From positions 71,338 to 135,337 of the forward strand of contig JAYTOK010000025.1 of the NCBI GenBank assembly GCA_043747835.1: a stretch of 64,000 nt of DNA, read 5' to 3'. This stretch comes from CADEED01 sp043747835. Its GTDB lineage: Bacteria > Pseudomonadota > Gammaproteobacteria > Steroidobacterales > Steroidobacteraceae. This document shows positions 54,164 to 61,300 of this stretch, in pieces; the stretch's first letter is position 1; each line of letters begins with the position of its first letter. The notes beneath the pieces are model-generated. The model saw only the letters and a program-made list of their open reading frames with translations, was not told where the DNA came from and ran no database searches. The position numbers and the translations under genes were made by a program.

Positions 54164-56041
54164 ATGAATGACGCCCCGCCCACCGACCTGTCGCCAACCG
54201 CCCTGACCGCCGAGCTCAAAAAGCGATTCGGGTTCGAGTCCTTCCGTCCCGGGCAGCAGGAAATCGTGGGCGACATCCTGCGTGGCCGGGACGTGCTTGC
54301 GATCATGCCAACCGGCGGTGGCAAGTCGCTGTGCTTCCAACTACCGGCACTGCTGCGTCCCGGCGTGTGCATCGTGGTCTCGCCGTTGATCGCGTTGATG
54401 CAGGATCAGGTGCGCCTGCTTCAGGACAACGGCATCGAAGCGACGTTCATCAATTCGTCGCTCGAGCGCAAGGAAGTCTTGCGGCGCATGGCCGATCTCG
54501 AGCGCGGCGACCTCAAGCTTTTGTATGTGGCTCCCGAGCGTTTGCTGCAGGCCGAGTTTCAAGGTGAAGTGCTGCCACGGATTCATGCCGCGCACGGCCT
54601 ATCTTCTCTGGTCGTCGATGAAGCTCACTGCGTTTCGGATTGGGGTCACGACTTCCGCCGCGAATACCGCCAGATCCATCAACTGCGCACGCGATTCCCG
54701 GAAGTGCCGATCGCGGCATTCACGGCCACCGCCACCGAACGGGTCAGGCAGGACATCGTGCAGCAGCTCGGGCTGCGCGAGCCGAGCATTCACGTCGCCA
54801 GTTTCAATCGGCCCAACTTGTACTACGCAGTGCGCCCCAAGACCAAGGCGACGTACCCGGAACTGCTCGCGCTTGCGCGCCGTGAAACCGGCGCGGGCAT
54901 CGTCTATTGCCTGTCACGCAAGCGGGTCGACGAGATCGCCGAGCGCCTGCAAAGCGATGGTGTTCGCGCATTGCCCTATCACGCCGGGCTCGATGCGAAC
55001 ACGCGCCGGGACAACCAGGATGCGTTCATCTTCGACCGCGCCCAGGTGATCGTCGCCACGATCGCTTTCGGGATGGGCATCAACAAGCCCGACGTCCGCT
55101 GGGTCGTGCACCATGACTTGCCGAAAACGCTCGAGGGCTACTACCAGGAATCAGGTCGCGCCGGCCGCGACGGCGAGCGAGCGCGTTGCATTCTCTATTT
55201 CGGCGCCGGCGATATTCGAACTGCCGAGCACATCATCGCGCAGAAGGTCGACCCGGTGACCTTCGAGCCGATGGCCGACGAACAACGAATCGCCCGCCAG
55301 CAATTGCGACAGGTATTGAACTACGCGCAATCGGGAGAGTGTCGTCGAGTCGTGCAGCTGCAGTACTTCGGCGAAGTATTCGCAGGCAAGTGCGGTGCCT
55401 GCGACAACTGTGTGGAGCCACGGGCGACGATCGATCGCACGACCGAAGCGCAGCAGCTCCTGTCGTGTATCGCCCGGCTCGCGCAAAGGCATGAACGGTA
55501 TGGCGTCGCATACGCAATCGAAATCCTGCGTGGCGCCGAGACGCAGCGAGTCACCGACCGGGGCCATGCGAGCTTGAGCGTCTATGGCATCGGCAAGAAC
55601 ATCGGCTTGCAGGAATGGCGCGATCTCGCAAGAGCACTGCTGCATCAAGGGCTGGTCACGCAGTCCCAGGATGGATACGCGGTGCTGTCGCTGAACGAGG
55701 CGAGCTGGCAGGTGCTGCGAGGCGAGCGGGCCGTTCAGGTCAGCGAGTCGGTGAAGACCGCGCCGGGGCGCAAGTCCGTGAAGGCGGTGGCGACGGGCGC
55801 GGGGAACGATCTTTTCGAGGCTCTGCGCAAACTGCGAAAGCAGCTTGCCGATGAAGCGGGGATGCCGCCGTACATCGTCTTCAATGATGCGAGCTTGAGG
55901 GAGATGGCGGAGAGGCAACCGGGGACGTTGGAGGAATTTTCCACGATCGCGGGCGTGGGGCAGTCGAAGCTTGTCCGCTATGGCGAGAAGTTCGTGGAAG
56001 TGATTCGTCGGGAATCGCAGGGGGAAGCTGCGGGTGAATGA
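54164..56041 (+). CDS. recQ: ATP-dependent DNA helicase RecQ
   Basis: A 625-residue helicase from the ATG at 54164; an ATG at 54152 is also possible. Motif I is MPTGGGKSLCF, motif II is VVDEAHCVSDWGHDFR (DEAH-type), and motif VI is YYQESGRAGRDG. The RecQ zinc site CGACDNC follows, then the RQC winged helix and a C-terminal HRDC domain (SLREMAERQPGTLEEFSTI). Length and order are those of a standard 3'-5' RecQ acting in recombination and repair. Divergent from the export operon. Confidence 0.95.
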   Translation: MNDAPPTDLSPTALTAELKKRFGFESFRPGQQEIVGDILRGRDVLAIMPTGGGKSLCFQLPALLRPGVCIVVSPLIALMQDQVRLLQDNGIEATFINSSLERKEVLRRMADLERGDLKLLYVAPERLLQAEFQGEVLPRIHAAHGLSSLVVDEAHCVSDWGHDFRREYRQIHQLRTRFPEVPIAAFTATATERVRQDIVQQLGLREPSIHVASFNRPNLYYAVRPKTKATYPELLALARRETGAGIVYCLSRKRVDEIAERLQSDGVRALPYHAGLDANTRRDNQDAFIFDRAQVIVATIAFGMGINKPDVRWVVHHDLPKTLEGYYQESGRAGRDGERARCILYFGAGDIRTAEHIIAQKVDPVTFEPMADEQRIARQQLRQVLNYAQSGECRRVVQLQYFGEVFAGKCGACDNCVEPRATIDRTTEAQQLLSCIARLAQRHERYGVAYAIEILRGAETQRVTDRGHASLSVYGIGKNIGLQEWRDLARALLHQGLVTQSQDGYAVLSLNEASWQVLRGERAVQVSESVKTAPGRKSVKAVATGAGNDLFEALRKLRKQLADEAGMPPYIVFNDASLREMAERQPGTLEEFSTIAGVGQSKLVRYGEKFVEVIRRESQGEAAGE

Positions 56042-56104
56042 GAGCTGACGGGCGGATTGCCTCTGCACTCGGTGAACTGAGTCCGCCACCTGTCGCCGCC
56101 CAAT

Positions 56105-56920
56105 TCACCCGCGCAACAGTGACGTCTCGAGGTCGACGATCAGTGCGCGCAGCGTTGCAATTGCCGAATTCAGGCGGGCATCCGCGCGCTCTGCCTCCGC
56201 TGGTTTCCGCGCATTCTCGATCACCTTGGCGAGAGAAGCATCGCGTTCACTTTTCCAGGCAAGAATTTCGGGCTGGCCAGGATTCGACTTCGCCAGCAGC
56301 GGACTCGCCAAGTTGGCGACCGAAAGAGCTTTGCCGTTGGAGTAATGCGAAGCCACTACCGCGACGACCGAAATCACGGTCCCTTGTAGTACAGCCTGGT
56401 AGGCGCTCTCGCGCGACCTGGGAGACTCTTGCCGATCCGCGGCCCGCTCGAACGCTCCGATCGACCAGAGTCCCTCCAGGAGCGGTCGCGTTGGATCGTT
56501 TGCCGGCAGCACACTGAGCGCATCTTGTATTGCCCTATCGACGTTCTCTCGCTCCGAAGCAAGTGCCGGGTCGCGACGCATCTGCTCATAGGCGCTGAAG
56601 AAGATCTGGACCGCATCCCGGAAAGCGGCCAGGCGCACGTCAAACGCAGGCGCCTTCATGGGTACAAAGAGCCGCTTCTTTGCCAATGCGAGCGAGTCGA
56701 GGAAGGTCGCGCGAGCGCCTCTTGCGGCAGGCGCGTTCAACGCCGTTGCCAATCCCAGGCGAACCGGTGTGATTGCCCTGGACAGCGGTGCGACCCGCGA
56801 CACGGATTCTGAATTTTTAGTGGCGAGCGCCTTGTTCGGCACGGGCGCCGCCAACAACGATGAAGTGCCGGCGGTAGCTAGTCCTGCGACGAACACGATG
56901 AACAGCGATTTCAGTTGCAT
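56105..56920 (-). CDS. Exported protein of unknown function
   Basis: A 271-residue protein with a signal peptide (MQLKSLFIVFVAGLATAG, cleavage near LLAAP). The rest is mostly helical and rich in Ala and Arg, with no cysteine pairs or catalytic motif. A hydrophobic segment (VLQGTVISVVAVVASHY) near residue 185 may insert in a membrane. It converges on recQ with a gap of about 60 bases. No family is recognised. Confidence 0.6.
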   Translation of the reverse strand: MQLKSLFIVFVAGLATAGTSSLLAAPVPNKALATKNSESVSRVAPLSRAITPVRLGLATALNAPAARGARATFLDSLALAKKRLFVPMKAPAFDVRLAAFRDAVQIFFSAYEQMRRDPALASERENVDRAIQDALSVLPANDPTRPLLEGLWSIGAFERAADRQESPRSRESAYQAVLQGTVISVVAVVASHYSNGKALSVANLASPLLAKSNPGQPEILAWKSERDASLAKVIENARKPAEAERADARLNSAIATLRALIVDLETSLLRG

Positions 56921-56997
56921 TGGCTTGAACCACCCGGCTGAACCCTGTGGCGAGTCCTTACGCGGCGGCCGACCTGAACTTCATTGTACACTTCGAG

Positions 56998-57066
56998 CTG
57001 CGCGCTTTTTTCCGCAGCCGCGAGATCAAAGGTCGACTGCAAGTTGATCCACGGTCGCGGCGACAT
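56998..57066 (+). repeat. Imperfect direct repeat A, copy 1 (copy 2 at 57292-57361)
   Basis: About 70 bases beginning CTGCGCGCTTTTTTC recur as CTGCGCGCATTTTTC at 57292-57361 and remain similar through CCGCGA-ATCAA and TGATCCACGG/TTCATCCGCAG. It may be a degenerate duplication within the island end. Confidence 0.5.
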
Positions 57067-57223
57067 ACCAAGCCACGTCTACTCCTGGATAGTGGAGCAG
57101 CTTGGCGCTTTTCCGGGGCCGCGGCGCAGCGCCAGGCGCCAATGAATGTGGCGTGCGGACGTGTTGATTCAGCGCGGGCGGGAAGCGGTGTGGCGCCCGT
57201 GCGCATCGGACAACCCAACTACA

Positions 57224-57265
57224 GGTGTTGGATTATCCAACATCAAGTGTTGAGTTATCCGGCAG
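57224..57265. repeat. Palindrome-bearing 42-base repeat, copy 1
   Basis: It contains the perfect palindrome TGTTGGATTATCCAACA (57226-57242) and a further half-site ending GTTATCCGGCAG. About 83% identical to 58019-58060. Clustered half-sites suggest protein binding or a mobile hairpin. Confidence 0.55.
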
Positions 57266-57502
57266 CCGCCCGCCTACTTGTGCTTTTCGGGCTGCGCGCA
57301 TTTTTCAGCGACCGCGAAATCAATAGTTGCCAGCAGATTCATCCGCAGTGGCGGCGGCGTACCTGTCTTTGTGAGGCGCCAGCAGTGGCGGGCTCATGCC
57401 TAGAGACGCAACTCCGCACAGCGGAGAATGCTGATCCAGGGTCAATCCGTGTCACCCCATCTCTGCGGCTGTTTTGGGACACACGCGACTAGCTGGTAGA
57501 AC

Positions 57503-57539
57503 ACCAGGTACCCGCAAAATTCCCGCAACCACTTGGTGT
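57503..57539 (+). repeat. Putative integrase arm-type repeat, copy 1
   Basis: Starts ACCAGGTACCCGCAAAATTC and continues CCGCAACCACTTGGTGT. It contains the CCCGCAA heptamer twice, as in integrase arm-binding sites. A near copy lies at 57760-57796 on the other side of the tRNA fragment. Confidence 0.5.
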
Positions 57540-57593
57540 CGGCGCGGATGTGTCAGCGGGAACGCGCTAACCACGTGTCAGCGCAAAAGAAAA

Positions 57594-57638
57594 TGGCGCG
57601 CCCGGACGGATTCGAACCGCCGACCACCTGGTTCGTAG
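57594..57638 (-). other. 3' tRNA-Arg(ACG) fragment, putative attachment site
   Basis: Read on the minus strand, this stretch gives an anticodon loop CTACGAA (anticodon ACG), the 3' anticodon stem CCAGG, a variable loop, a T-arm GGCGG-TTCGAAT-CCGTC, the acceptor strand CGGGCGC and the 3' end GCCA. The 5' half of a tRNA is absent: sequence beyond 57638 does not resemble a D-arm. The cut at the anticodon loop is where many tyrosine integrases cross over. The intact gene is expected at the far end of the island, beyond this window. Confidence 0.8.
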
Positions 57639-57759
57639 TTGGAGGGGGTGAAAAACTCGGGCAGGACGAGAAACGTAGATAGTTGATTTTGTTGAGTCAA
57701 AAATCGCGAGCTCACATGGCATCCGTTGCATTTGTCACCACTGAGCACGACGAAGCATG

Positions 57760-57796
57760 ACCAAGTCCCGCAAATCTCCCGCAACGACCTGGCTGT
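57760..57796 (+). repeat. Putative integrase arm-type repeat, copy 2
   Basis: Starts ACCAAGTCCCGCAAATCTCC and continues CGCAACGACCTGGCTGT. Similar to 57503-57539. An inverted pair ACCTGGT-5-ACCAGGT follows at 57812-57830, repeating the heptamer inside the tRNA fragment (57626-57632). Confidence 0.5.
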
Positions 57797-57915
57797 TTTT
57801 CGCCCGGAAGCACCTGGTCATTTACCAGGTAGTCGGGGATCGACCCTTGAGAGGCGGACAGTGGCCTGTCGGCATCGCCACCACTGTCGCCGAATCTCGG
57901 GTTGGCCTCCTACGG

Positions 57916-57987
57916 TTTCTAGGTTTTGGTGTCGTGCCGTCTCTAGGTTATTGCGTCGAGCCATTTCTAGGTTTTCGCGCAGATTCG
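57916..57987 (+). repeat. 24-base tandem repeat, three units
   Basis: Three consecutive 24-base units (57916, 57940, 57964), each starting TTTCTAGGTT or TCTCTAGGTT with a variable second half. In a GC-rich genome the repeated CTAGGTT is conspicuous. Confidence 0.7.
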
Positions 57988-58018
57988 CGAAAAAGCGCCC
58001 CTCCAGTAGGCGACCTAT

Positions 58019-58060
58019 GGTGTTGGATAATCCACCACCATCTGTTGGGTTATCCGGCAG
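58019..58060. repeat. Palindrome-bearing 42-base repeat, copy 2
   Basis: GGTGTTGGATAATCCACCAC and the following bases end in GTTATCCGGCAG, parallel to 57224-57265. The central palindrome here is reduced to TGGATAATCCA. Confidence 0.55.
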
Positions 58061-58299
58061 AGCGAGTCTCGACACGTCTTGCCAACTCAAGGTCCGCATG
58101 TCGACGCAGTCGGCAACAGTCTCTCGACTTCTTCGAGTGACCAATTTCGAATCGACAAGCTCACCCTCTTTCCAAGGCGTCCTTGCCTAATTCGCAACTT
58201 GACGATACGCGACGCAAGCGCACAATCGAGCAGCTGCGCCGAACTACCTCACTCTTCATACAGGTAGCGCGACGCTCCGACACTGTACGGCGGGGACCC

Positions 58300-59115
58300 A
58301 TGGCCAAAGACTCCCGAATCGAGTGGACGCATCACACCTTCAACCCCTGGTGGGGTTGCGTGCGAGTGTCGCCGGCCTGCGCCCACTGCTACGCGGAGAC
58401 CTGGGCGCATCGCCTCGGCGCCAAGCTCTGGGGTCGCGACGCACCCCGACGTTTCTTCAATGAGGAGCACTGGAAGCACCCCTTCAAATGGAACAAAGAG
58501 GCCGAGCGCGCCGGCGAGCGACGCCGCGTGTTCTGCGCATCCATGTCGGACGTGTTCGAAGTCCGCGCCGAGCTCAACTCGTGGCGCGAAAAACTGTGGC
58601 CGGTCATTGAGCAAACGCCCTCGCTGGATTGGCTGCTGCTCACGAAGCGACCGCAGAACATCCAGCGCATGGCGCCGTGGGGCGCGAACTGGCCGCCGAA
58701 TGTGTGGCTGGGTACAACCGCCGAGAATCAGAAATACGCGGACCTGCGTATTCCACAGCTGCTCGACTCGCCCGCACGCGTGCACTTCATCTCCGCGGAG
58801 CCGTTGCTCGGCTCGCTGTCCATCAAGAAATGGAAGGGTATTGACTGGGTGATCGCTGGCGGTGAAAGCGGTCATCACGCCCGCCCGACGGATCCGGATT
58901 GGATTCGAACGCTGAGAGATGAATGCGATGAGCGGAAGATCGCATTCCACTTCAAGCAGTGGGGACATTGGGCGCCGGAACTACCGCACGGCATTACGCC
59001 GCGGCAGAAGCTGCAGTTAGAGGGGCCCGGCAAGTCACGCATCCTGTACGGATTGGGAAAATCCGTCGCGGGTCGCCTCCTCGATGGCCGCACTTGGGAC
59101 CAGTTTCCGGCCTAG
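58300..59115 (+). CDS. Phage Gp37/Gp68-family three-Cys-motif protein (DUF5131)
   Basis: A 271-residue protein from the ATG at 58300. The N-terminal NPWWGCVRVSPACAHCYAE holds Cys20, Cys27 and Cys30, the three-Cys motif that probably carries an iron-sulfur cluster, in a radical-SAM-like setting. LLLTKRPQNI, LGTTAENQKYAD, FISAEPLLGS and VIAGGESGHHARP are the other family blocks. The family occurs on phages and islands, almost always next to TcmP, which follows here after 28 bases. Function is not established; nucleic-acid or protein modification has been considered. Confidence 0.88.
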   Translation: MAKDSRIEWTHHTFNPWWGCVRVSPACAHCYAETWAHRLGAKLWGRDAPRRFFNEEHWKHPFKWNKEAERAGERRRVFCASMSDVFEVRAELNSWREKLWPVIEQTPSLDWLLLTKRPQNIQRMAPWGANWPPNVWLGTTAENQKYADLRIPQLLDSPARVHFISAEPLLGSLSIKKWKGIDWVIAGGESGHHARPTDPDWIRTLRDECDERKIAFHFKQWGHWAPELPHGITPRQKLQLEGPGKSRILYGLGKSVAGRLLDGRTWDQFPA

Positions 59116-59143
59116 CCAAAAAAAACAATTCACGGAAGCCTTG

Positions 59144-59986
59144 ATGCCGCAAATTCTCCCGGACCCATGCCCGGCGCTGCCCGTCGAAAGCGGCCCGAAT
59201 GAAGATGGTGTGGGCATTTGGGTACCGGAACAAAAGCACCGTTTGTTGCACGAGTATCTGACGGCTTCCCGGTACGCGTGGCGGAAGTGGCCGAATCGCG
59301 TTTTCATCGATCCATTCTGTGGGCCGGGAAGAATTCGAGTTCGAGAGGAAGACGTCAGTCGCGATGGCGGCGCAATGATCGCGTGGCGCGCGCTTGCCGA
59401 GGTTGCGCCGTTTACCGCAATGCTTGTGGGCGACAAGGACCCCACCCGAGCTGCGGCTTGTGAAGCACGACTCGCAGCTCTCGGAGCGCCGGCCAAGGCA
59501 TTTCGGGGGCCAGCGAGCGACACAGTGCCAAGGATGGTGACTGAAGTGCCTGCAGGCGCGCTGTGCTGCGCCTACGTTGACCCGTACAACCTCGAGTTCT
59601 TGTCATTCGACATTCTCAAAGCTCTGGCCACACTGAAGGTGGACCTCGCCATCAACTTCAGCACGATGGATCTAACCAGGAATGTCGAACTCGAATTTGA
59701 CTCCGATCGCCGCCGGTTCGATGGCACCGCGCCAGGATGGCAGGCGGTCGATGCGATCACCCGGGCGAGCAAGGCGAATATGCCGGGCGAATTCTTCAAG
59801 TACTGGTGCGGGCTGGTCGAAGGCCTAGGGTTCGAGTACAGCCGCGAGATGCCGCTGGTTCGCAATGACCAGGGAAAGCCGATCTACCGGATGGTTTTCT
59901 TCGCTCGACACGACCTGCCGAAGCGGATTTGGGCTGATGTGGCCCGCGGCCCAAATCGCACGCTCGATTTGTTTGAAGGTGACTAG
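59144..59986 (+). CDS. tcmP: Three-Cys-motif partner protein TcmP
   Basis: A 280-residue protein from the ATG at 59144, with CGGAAG upstream. FIDPFCGPGRI (residues 54-64) is a motif I of SAM-dependent methyltransferase type, and VGDKDP and AYVDPYNLEFLSF are the matching later motifs. This is the usual partner of Gp37/Gp68 proteins. A methyltransferase fold is visible; methylation itself is unproven for the family. Four bases separate its stop from the HEPN gene. Confidence 0.85.
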   Translation: MPQILPDPCPALPVESGPNEDGVGIWVPEQKHRLLHEYLTASRYAWRKWPNRVFIDPFCGPGRIRVREEDVSRDGGAMIAWRALAEVAPFTAMLVGDKDPTRAAACEARLAALGAPAKAFRGPASDTVPRMVTEVPAGALCCAYVDPYNLEFLSFDILKALATLKVDLAINFSTMDLTRNVELEFDSDRRRFDGTAPGWQAVDAITRASKANMPGEFFKYWCGLVEGLGFEYSREMPLVRNDQGKPIYRMVFFARHDLPKRIWADVARGPNRTLDLFEGD

Positions 59987-59990
59987 AAGG

Positions 59991-60548
59991 ATGTCGTCCA
60001 CAATTCCCAAGGCACTCGCGACCTTCGAGCAGGCGATTCACGACGCCGAACATCTGCTCGCGCATTTCGACAAGTTGAATTCAAAGCCGCCACCGCCTGA
60101 GAGCGAAGTTCTGAAACGCGCGGGATTGATTTTGGCGATGACCGCGTGGGAGACATTCGTCGAGGACAGCCTCGAGGAGGTTTTGGAGCTGCGCCTCAAG
60201 AACTGCTCTGACCCGGCAATAGCAGACCTCGTCAGATCAAAGCTTCGCCAAGAGATCTCGCGTCTTCACAATCCGACGGCAGAGAAGGCAACTGAGTTGT
60301 TTCGGAACTACGCCGGAGTCGACGTCGGCGAGCATTGGAAATGGAATGGGGTCGACGCCGAATCGGCGTGTACGCGGCTAAACGATTACTTGAAGCTTCG
60401 CGGTGATGTTTCGCACCGTGCTCGAGTGGTTCGGGAAGGTCCTCCGCAACGTCACGCAGTTAAGCGCGAAGACCTGGATCGCGCGATCCGGTTTCTCAAG
60501 CAACTCGTGAAGGCGACCGATACTGCCCTTGCGCGAAAGGTGAATTGA
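59991..60548 (+). CDS. HEPN-domain protein with RX4H ribonuclease motif
   Basis: A 185-residue helical protein. LILAMTAWETFVEDSLEEVLELRLKN is the conserved first helical pair of MAE_28990/MAE_18760-type HEPN domains. LRGDVSHRARV gives Arg137 and His142 with four residues between, the RX4H active site of HEPN ribonucleases. It is directly downstream of TcmP and is probably translated from the same message, so it may be the toxic effector of this cassette. No nucleotidyltransferase antitoxin is encoded next to it. Confidence 0.72.
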   Translation: MSSTIPKALATFEQAIHDAEHLLAHFDKLNSKPPPPESEVLKRAGLILAMTAWETFVEDSLEEVLELRLKNCSDPAIADLVRSKLRQEISRLHNPTAEKATELFRNYAGVDVGEHWKWNGVDAESACTRLNDYLKLRGDVSHRARVVREGPPQRHAVKREDLDRAIRFLKQLVKATDTALARKVN

Positions 60549-60683
60549 CGATGCACGGCTTGCCGCGACGCAGGCGCTGGTTATAAACGGGTGCCGCCTT
60601 TTGACCAGCCTTGCTATGGATTCCCACCCGCGACTCAATGCGATGCAACGTCGGCCCGAGTCCAGAAAGACGCCCGTTCAAAC

Positions 60684-61256
60684 CTACTTAGTTCGCATCC
60701 TCTCAAGTTCGGCCGCGACTTCGGCCCGCAAAGCCGCGTGATAGTCAGCGGGCGCGCCGGCAATCATGCCCGACTCAAATAGGCCGATTCGGTCCGCAAG
60801 CCATTGCTCGTCATTCGTGCTGGCTGCGATGCTGTGTAGCGCCATTGCGATCTGCCCGCGGCGCCGCGCCAAGTAAGTCGCTTCTGTCCGAGCGTTGTAG
60901 GCGCGGCACGCGGCTGTGCCCGGAATCGTACATTTTAGAAAGCTTGAGTTGGGGCGCTCGCTGTAGGTCGGATACGCAACACGTCGGCCGGTGTCGAAAT
61001 CGGCGGACTGCAATGGGTTCTCCCGTTGCAATTGGCGCTCACGTACAGTCGCGGCCAAATCAGACAGAGAGTCGGAAGCCTCTTTTGTCGCCGCCGCACT
61101 TTCGGCCGCCGACTGTGCGGGCGTCTTCTCAATGACCACGTGAACCGGTTGAGGCGCCTCAGCCTTCGGTGCCGGCACCTGGTCCCGATACGTCGTCTGC
61201 GCATATGCCACCGACGCAAATGCGATGATTGCGACAACTGTACGGAGGGCAAACAT
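60684..61256 (-). CDS. Exported protein of unknown function
   Basis: A 190-residue protein from the ATG at 61256, with AAAGGAG upstream. A signal peptide ends VAYAQ near residue 20. An Ala/Pro-rich stretch follows, then a helical region. Two cysteines (LKCTIPGTAACRAYNARTEA) could form a disulfide. The C-terminal part is acidic-basic helical (LRAEVAAELERM). Unrelated in strand to the Gp37 cassette. No family is recognised. Confidence 0.55.
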   Translation of the reverse strand: MFALRTVVAIIAFASVAYAQTTYRDQVPAPKAEAPQPVHVVIEKTPAQSAAESAAATKEASDSLSDLAATVRERQLQRENPLQSADFDTGRRVAYPTYSERPNSSFLKCTIPGTAACRAYNARTEATYLARRRGQIAMALHSIAASTNDEQWLADRIGLFESGMIAGAPADYHAALRAEVAAELERMRTK

Positions 61257-61300
61257 TCCTAACTCCTTTGCGCCTGCGCCGACTGTAGCGGAAGTAGGTG

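Larger units (their letters stand above)
56921..58299. other. Non-coding junction region at the left end of the mobile island
   Basis: About 1.4 kb without a convincing gene. Frames of 130-180 codons cross it but are biased in composition and consist largely of the repeats listed separately. It contains the tRNA-Arg 3' fragment, repeat pairs on both sides of it, and a 24-base tandem repeat. Confidence 0.6.

Noticed and set aside
56947..57492. Open frame of 181 codons on the plus strand
   Set aside because: It runs through two copies of the imperfect repeat and has unlikely composition; no start signal or domain. Treated as non-coding.
57757..58140. Open frame of 127 codons covering the 24-base repeats
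   Set aside because: Its apparent eight-residue repeats come from the DNA tandem repeat, and it crosses the putative attachment region. No family pattern.
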